A DNA stretch of 64,000 nucleotides from UBA4744 sp963723165 (GTDB taxonomy: Bacteria > Actinomycetota > Acidimicrobiia > Spongiisociales > UBA4744). Of this stretch, positions 60,859 through 64,000 are shown piece after piece. The position numbers and the translations under genes are program-made. Each line of letters starts with the position of its first letter. Position 1 is the first letter of the stretch. The notes under the pieces were generated by a model. It did no database searches. It was not told where the DNA came from and saw nothing but the letters and a program-made list of their open reading frames with translations. Location: NCBI GenBank assembly GCA_963723165.1, contig CAVRPP010000005.1, positions 248,001 to 312,000 on the forward strand, given 5' to 3'.

Positions 60859-62607
60859 TCAGGGAGCAGGAACCTCAATAACCCTGAGCAAGCCTGCCCC
60901 GTCGACCACAACGACCAGGCGCCCGGAGACGGCCAAGTACTCCGCCGGGGCATCACCCTCCGCCCGCATGATCACAATCCCGGAATCGAGATCTACCGCT
61001 ATCACGGTTCCAACCTCGGTCCCGTAGAACCCAACCCCGTCGTCGATCACGGGTCCGATGCTCGGTTGATCCTCCGGAATCTCAAGGCACTCTTCGTTGA
61101 GATCCGGGTCGAGTACCACCAGACATCCCGGCTCGAGGTAGTACACCAGATTGTCGACCACGGCGGGAGTACCGGCAATCAACACCGGATCGGACCGCCG
61201 GGATCCGTTCTTCCCATCCACGAAGTGCAGGAACCCCTCTGCATCGGTGATGAACAATGTGACTTCGGTCCGCTGGCCGGTGGCTCCAACCCTGGTCACT
61301 TCCAGCGCAGATAGGGACTCCACACGGCCGTCGTATCCTCCCGCCACCGACCCGGAGCCGGTGAAGTACCGATTCGGCCACACTTTCTGGTTCGGGTCGT
61401 CGCTCCTGAGAGCCAGAACATCACCGCGCGCATCGCCCAGATACAGATCACCGTCGGCCGGCACCGGGGCCGTCGTGATCTGCTGGAGCCCGGTCAGGGG
61501 GTACTCGTCGGGCAGGGGTTCGCACTGTGTGCCCGCCGAGATGTCGACCTCGTACAGGAACCCTGACCCTCCGGCGCCCAGCATGATCGTCCGGTCGATC
61601 ACTGTCGGCGGACCCGGTTCGAGAAAACCGAACGAGCACCGCAACCGCTCTTCACCCGACAATGACAATCCGAACAACCGGTACCCGGCACGGGTAGTCA
61701 CGTAGACAACGCCTCCCGAGACCAGCGGAGGATGATCGATCGGACCCAGCGCATCGAAACGCCAGAGTTCGTCGCCCGACTCGATATCCATCGCCCTGAG
61801 GATCCCGTCGGCAGTGGCGACATACATAACATCGCCGTCGATGGTGAGGCCCGAAGAGGGCGCTCCGAGGGACTCCCCCCACACCAGCACTCCAACCGGA
61901 TCCAGGACGGAGGCATCCTCCGGCAACGTTGTCGAGTCGTCGGTGGCCGTGGTGGTGGTGGTGCTCGACTGCTCCGGGGCCAAGGCCGAAGGCAAGACCA
62001 CAACGGCGATCGCCACAATGGCTCCAGCGGCCAGCAACCCGGCGGTGAGCGCCCGTCGTTTCGACGGCCGGCGACGCGGCTCGGCGCCCAGGTCGAGTTC
62101 ATGGATCCGTTCGGGTATCCCGATCCCCTTGAGGCGGCGCTGACCCAAATCGGTCGTTGTTACCCCTGCAGCCTGGAGATGGTGGCGCAACAGGTCGAGC
62201 GTGGTCTGAGAGATGAGCACATCACCACCGCGGGCCACAGTGAGAATCCGGGCAGCGCGATTGACCGGCGGTCCGAAATAGTCGCCCCCACGCTCGTCGG
62301 CGATTCCCGTGTGAATGGCCATGCCGACTCGCAACGCTCCCAATTCACCCCAATCCTCTGCTGCAAGCGTTTCCTGCGCCTCGAGCGCTGCATCCACCGC
62401 TTGCATAGGGCGTGCAAATGCTGCAGAGAAGCTGTCACCACCGGTAGCAAAAATATAGCCGTGGTGCTTCTCAATCGTTTCTTTCACTATCGCATCGTGC
62501 CGGACCAGCGCCTCGCGCATGACTCCCGGATGGCGATCCCACAGGTGGGCGCTGTTCTCGATATCGGTGAACAGGAATGTGACTGTTCCACTCGGCAGCT
62601 CTGCCAC
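60859..62607 (-). CDS. Membrane cyclase-domain protein with extracytoplasmic PQQ-like propeller
   Basis: A 582-residue protein. Domains: class III cyclase (about residues 5-170; TVTFLFTDIENSAHLWDRHP, ATGGDSFSAAFA, PPVNRAARIL), one membrane helix (about 187-207), a Thr-rich linker and a PQQ-like beta-propeller (about 240-580; VMYVATADGILRAMDIESGD, DLYLGDARGDVLALRSDD). The metal Asp residues and the Asn/Arg pair are kept, but the base-specifying Lys is Ala and Asp is Pro, so specificity or activity is uncertain. GTG 62607 follows AAAGGAGG. It looks like an outside-in sensor. Confidence 0.87.
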   Translation of the reverse strand: MAELPSGTVTFLFTDIENSAHLWDRHPGVMREALVRHDAIVKETIEKHHGYIFATGGDSFSAAFARPMQAVDAALEAQETLAAEDWGELGALRVGMAIHTGIADERGGDYFGPPVNRAARILTVARGGDVLISQTTLDLLRHHLQAAGVTTTDLGQRRLKGIGIPERIHELDLGAEPRRRPSKRRALTAGLLAAGAIVAIAVVVLPSALAPEQSSTTTTTATDDSTTLPEDASVLDPVGVLVWGESLGAPSSGLTIDGDVMYVATADGILRAMDIESGDELWRFDALGPIDHPPLVSGGVVYVTTRAGYRLFGLSLSGEERLRCSFGFLEPGPPTVIDRTIMLGAGGSGFLYEVDISAGTQCEPLPDEYPLTGLQQITTAPVPADGDLYLGDARGDVLALRSDDPNQKVWPNRYFTGSGSVAGGYDGRVESLSALEVTRVGATGQRTEVTLFITDAEGFLHFVDGKNGSRRSDPVLIAGTPAVVDNLVYYLEPGCLVVLDPDLNEECLEIPEDQPSIGPVIDDGVGFYGTEVGTVIAVDLDSGIVIMRAEGDAPAEYLAVSGRLVVVVDGAGLLRVIEVPAP

Positions 62608-62748
62608 AACCCTCCTTTGCTGATCAAAACATACTGTGAGGGGGTCACTGAGCGGAGGTTCTCGGTCGCAACACACCAAAGAGGCCGCCAACGTCGCCTG
62701 TGGTGATCATCCCGCCTCGAACGGATCAAGATGCCCCCCTGCCGACGG

Positions 62749-62754
62749 TAGGGT
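62749..62754 (+). promoter_or_regulatory. Putative leaderless promoter -10 (TAGGGT)
   Basis: TAGGGT in the context ACGGTAGGGTTT ends 7 nt before the ATC triplet at 62762, the first plausible codon of the small membrane protein. Confidence 0.45.
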
Positions 62755-62761
62755 TTGCTCC

Positions 62762-62935
62762 ATCACCGAACCAGCGAACCGCAAATCCCGAAAGCCCATC
62801 CCGGCCGGTGTCGGCCTGATCTTCGGCGTTGCCATCGGAACCGTTCTCTTTGCGCTCACCGACAACGCAGTTTGGATCGGTCTGGGAACCGGCCTGGGCA
62901 TCCTCTTCGCTGCCGGCTTCTCCAAGCGCGCCTGA
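62762..62935 (+). CDS. Small glycine-zipper membrane protein, start codon unclear
   Basis: About 57 residues. The basic start (NRKSRKPIP) is followed by two glycine-rich membrane helices (AGVGLIFGVAIGTVLFAL and AVWIGLGTGLGILFAAGF) and KRA. The frame has no ATG, GTG or TTG between 62636 and the helices. The -10-like hexamer points to ATC 62762 as the initiator, which would be an AUC start, or an ATG changed by mutation or error. GTG 62636 is an alternative but gives an atypical 40-residue extension. It resembles the 60-residue protein at 10466-10648. Confidence 0.5.
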   Translation: MTEPANRKSRKPIPAGVGLIFGVAIGTVLFALTDNAVWIGLGTGLGILFAAGFSKRA

Positions 62936-63041
62936 CCAACCAGCTTGAGGCAATAAAACACGACGACCAAACTCTGGTCCGGGAGCCTCACCGAACCGGC
63001 GCTTGCCACCATCCACCTTTGAGCGGCCCCGTCCGGCTAGA

Positions 63042-64000
63042 TCATTGCCGGTCCAGGGCCTCGCGGAGGGCGCTCAACAGCAACACAACGTTCTCGGGCC
63101 GGCTGTTGAAGCCCATCAACCCCACCCGCCACACCCGGCCGGCCAGTTCCCCCAGGCCACCGGCGATCTCGATGTTGTATTCATTGAGCAGATGTCCGGC
63201 GACGGCCTTGGCATCAACTCCGTCCGGCACCCGCACTGTGGTCAGACTTGCCAGCCGATACTCCCGGTCGACGTGGCAGTCCAGCCCCATCTCAGTCAGG
63301 CCGTCCCAGAACAGCTCGGCGTTGGATTGATGCCTCGCCCAGCGCTGCTCGAGACCCTCTTCGGCTACCAGGCGCAGAGCTTCCCGCAGTGCGTAGTTCA
63401 TGTTGATGGGAGCGGTGTGGTGGTACGTGCGTTCGCTCCCCCAGTACTTGCCAACCAGCGAGAGGTCGAGATACCAGTTGGGGACCTTGGTAGCCCTACC
63501 TGCCAGCTTCTCGGCCGCCCGCGGGCCGAAGGTCAGCGGCGCGATGCCGGGCGGACAACTCAGGCATTTCTGACTGCCGCTGTACGCCATGTCCACACCC
63601 CAGTCGTCGAGGAACAGCGGCACGCCGCCCAGACTGGTCACGCTGTCTACCAGCAGCAGTGTGTCGAATTCGCGACACAACGCCCCGACTTCCTCAAGCG
63701 GCTGCCGGGCTCCGGTCGAGGTCTCGGCGTGGACCAGAGCCAGAATCGCGGGCCGGTGTTCTTCCAACCCGGCCCGCAGTTCGTCAATACTGAAGACCTC
63801 GCCCCAGGGTTTTTCGATACTGCGGACGTCGCCGCCGTAACGGCCGGCCATGTCAACCAAACGCAGACCGAAGTATCCGTTGACCCCCACCAGCACAACG
63901 TCACCCCGCTCGACGGTGTTGGCGAGAGTGGCCTCCATGGCGGCGCTGCCGGTGCCACTGACCGGGATGGTGAGCTGGTTGTCCGTTTGCCATGCATACC
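63042..64000 (-). CDS. Alanine-glyoxylate aminotransferase family protein (partial)
   Basis: The last 318 codons of a class V PLP aminotransferase; the frame continues past the window edge. The start of the visible part reads IPVSGTGSAAMEATLANTV, the phosphate-binding turn of AGT/SPT enzymes. DSVTSLGGVPLFLDDWGVD holds the PLP Asp, and the Schiff-base lysine is in YSGSQKCLSCPPGIAPL. It ends with VWRVGLMGFNSRPENVVLLL. It should convert glyoxylate and alanine, or serine, to glycine and the 2-oxo acid. An ATG at 63938 is internal, not the start. Confidence 0.93.
   Translation of the reverse strand, partial: YAWQTDNQLTIPVSGTGSAAMEATLANTVERGDVVLVGVNGYFGLRLVDMAGRYGGDVRSIEKPWGEVFSIDELRAGLEEHRPAILALVHAETSTGARQPLEEVGALCREFDTLLLVDSVTSLGGVPLFLDDWGVDMAYSGSQKCLSCPPGIAPLTFGPRAAEKLAGRATKVPNWYLDLSLVGKYWGSERTYHHTAPINMNYALREALRLVAEEGLEQRWARHQSNAELFWDGLTEMGLDCHVDREYRLASLTTVRVPDGVDAKAVAGHLLNEYNIEIAGGLGELAGRVWRVGLMGFNSRPENVVLLLSALREALDRQ

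Overview
The window is dense, high-GC bacterial chromosome with little non-coding space. The gene content points to an actinobacterium, probably an uncultivated, Acidimicrobiia-like lineage. The signs are F420-type oxidoreductases (two DUF385 proteins and a luciferase-like one), several class III cyclases fused to ATPase or propeller domains, a MenA-like prenyltransferase, Nei2-type glycosylase, many GTG and TTG starts, and frequent leaderless promoters. The lineage is inferred from families and was not tested by phylogeny. No rRNA, tRNA, CRISPR array, transposase, integrase or phage gene was seen.

Layout. 1-8964: end of a prolyl oligopeptidase, a VOC protein, DUF429, a HAD phosphatase, Lon, three tiny ATGA-overlapping genes, a frameshifted glgX and an MFS transporter. 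9130-12965: two exported or membrane proteins of unknown role, an FMN-dependent hydroxy-acid oxidase and a class V aminotransferase. 13181-20150: a P-loop kinase/F420 monooxygenase fusion, PurU, a B12-binding protein, a one-domain asparaginase, an MBL hydrolase and IorAB. 20125-30654: dienelactone hydrolase, CFA-type methyltransferase, Nei and DUF2071 in one minus-strand group, an FeS photolyase, small membrane proteins, a site-2 protease, lactate dehydrogenase, a renalase-like flavoprotein and an SDR. 30739-38060: PEP carboxylase, small membrane proteins, a frameshifted NAD(P)-binding protein, MenA-like prenyltransferase and DUF2804.

38107-46520 holds a large adenylate cyclase/AAA/TPR regulator, an atypical LuxR-type regulator, and a divergent cluster of six genes of unknown function: a 101-aa protein, two tandem paralogues sharing a PTFYQFSEA signature, a 156-aa protein, a coiled-coil protein and a membrane-anchored acidic protein. 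This cluster is the best candidate for an undescribed system. 46517-64000 holds DUF971, HypA, a 5'-nucleotidase, an MFS/cNMP-binding fusion, a beta-helix lipoprotein, a subtilase with NPFYA repeats, two more cyclase-domain proteins (one with an NB-ARC-like ATPase, one with an extracytoplasmic propeller), lipoproteins, two genes truncated against each other, and the end of an alanine-glyoxylate aminotransferase.

Themes. (1) At least seven genes have a TANNNT hexamer exactly 6 nt before the start codon, a leaderless-promoter signature. (2) Cyclic-nucleotide signalling is concentrated in the last 26 kb. (3) Two single-base frameshifts and one truncated convergent gene pair should be checked as either real decay or assembly error. 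(4) Three genes carry in-frame tandem repeats in linker regions.
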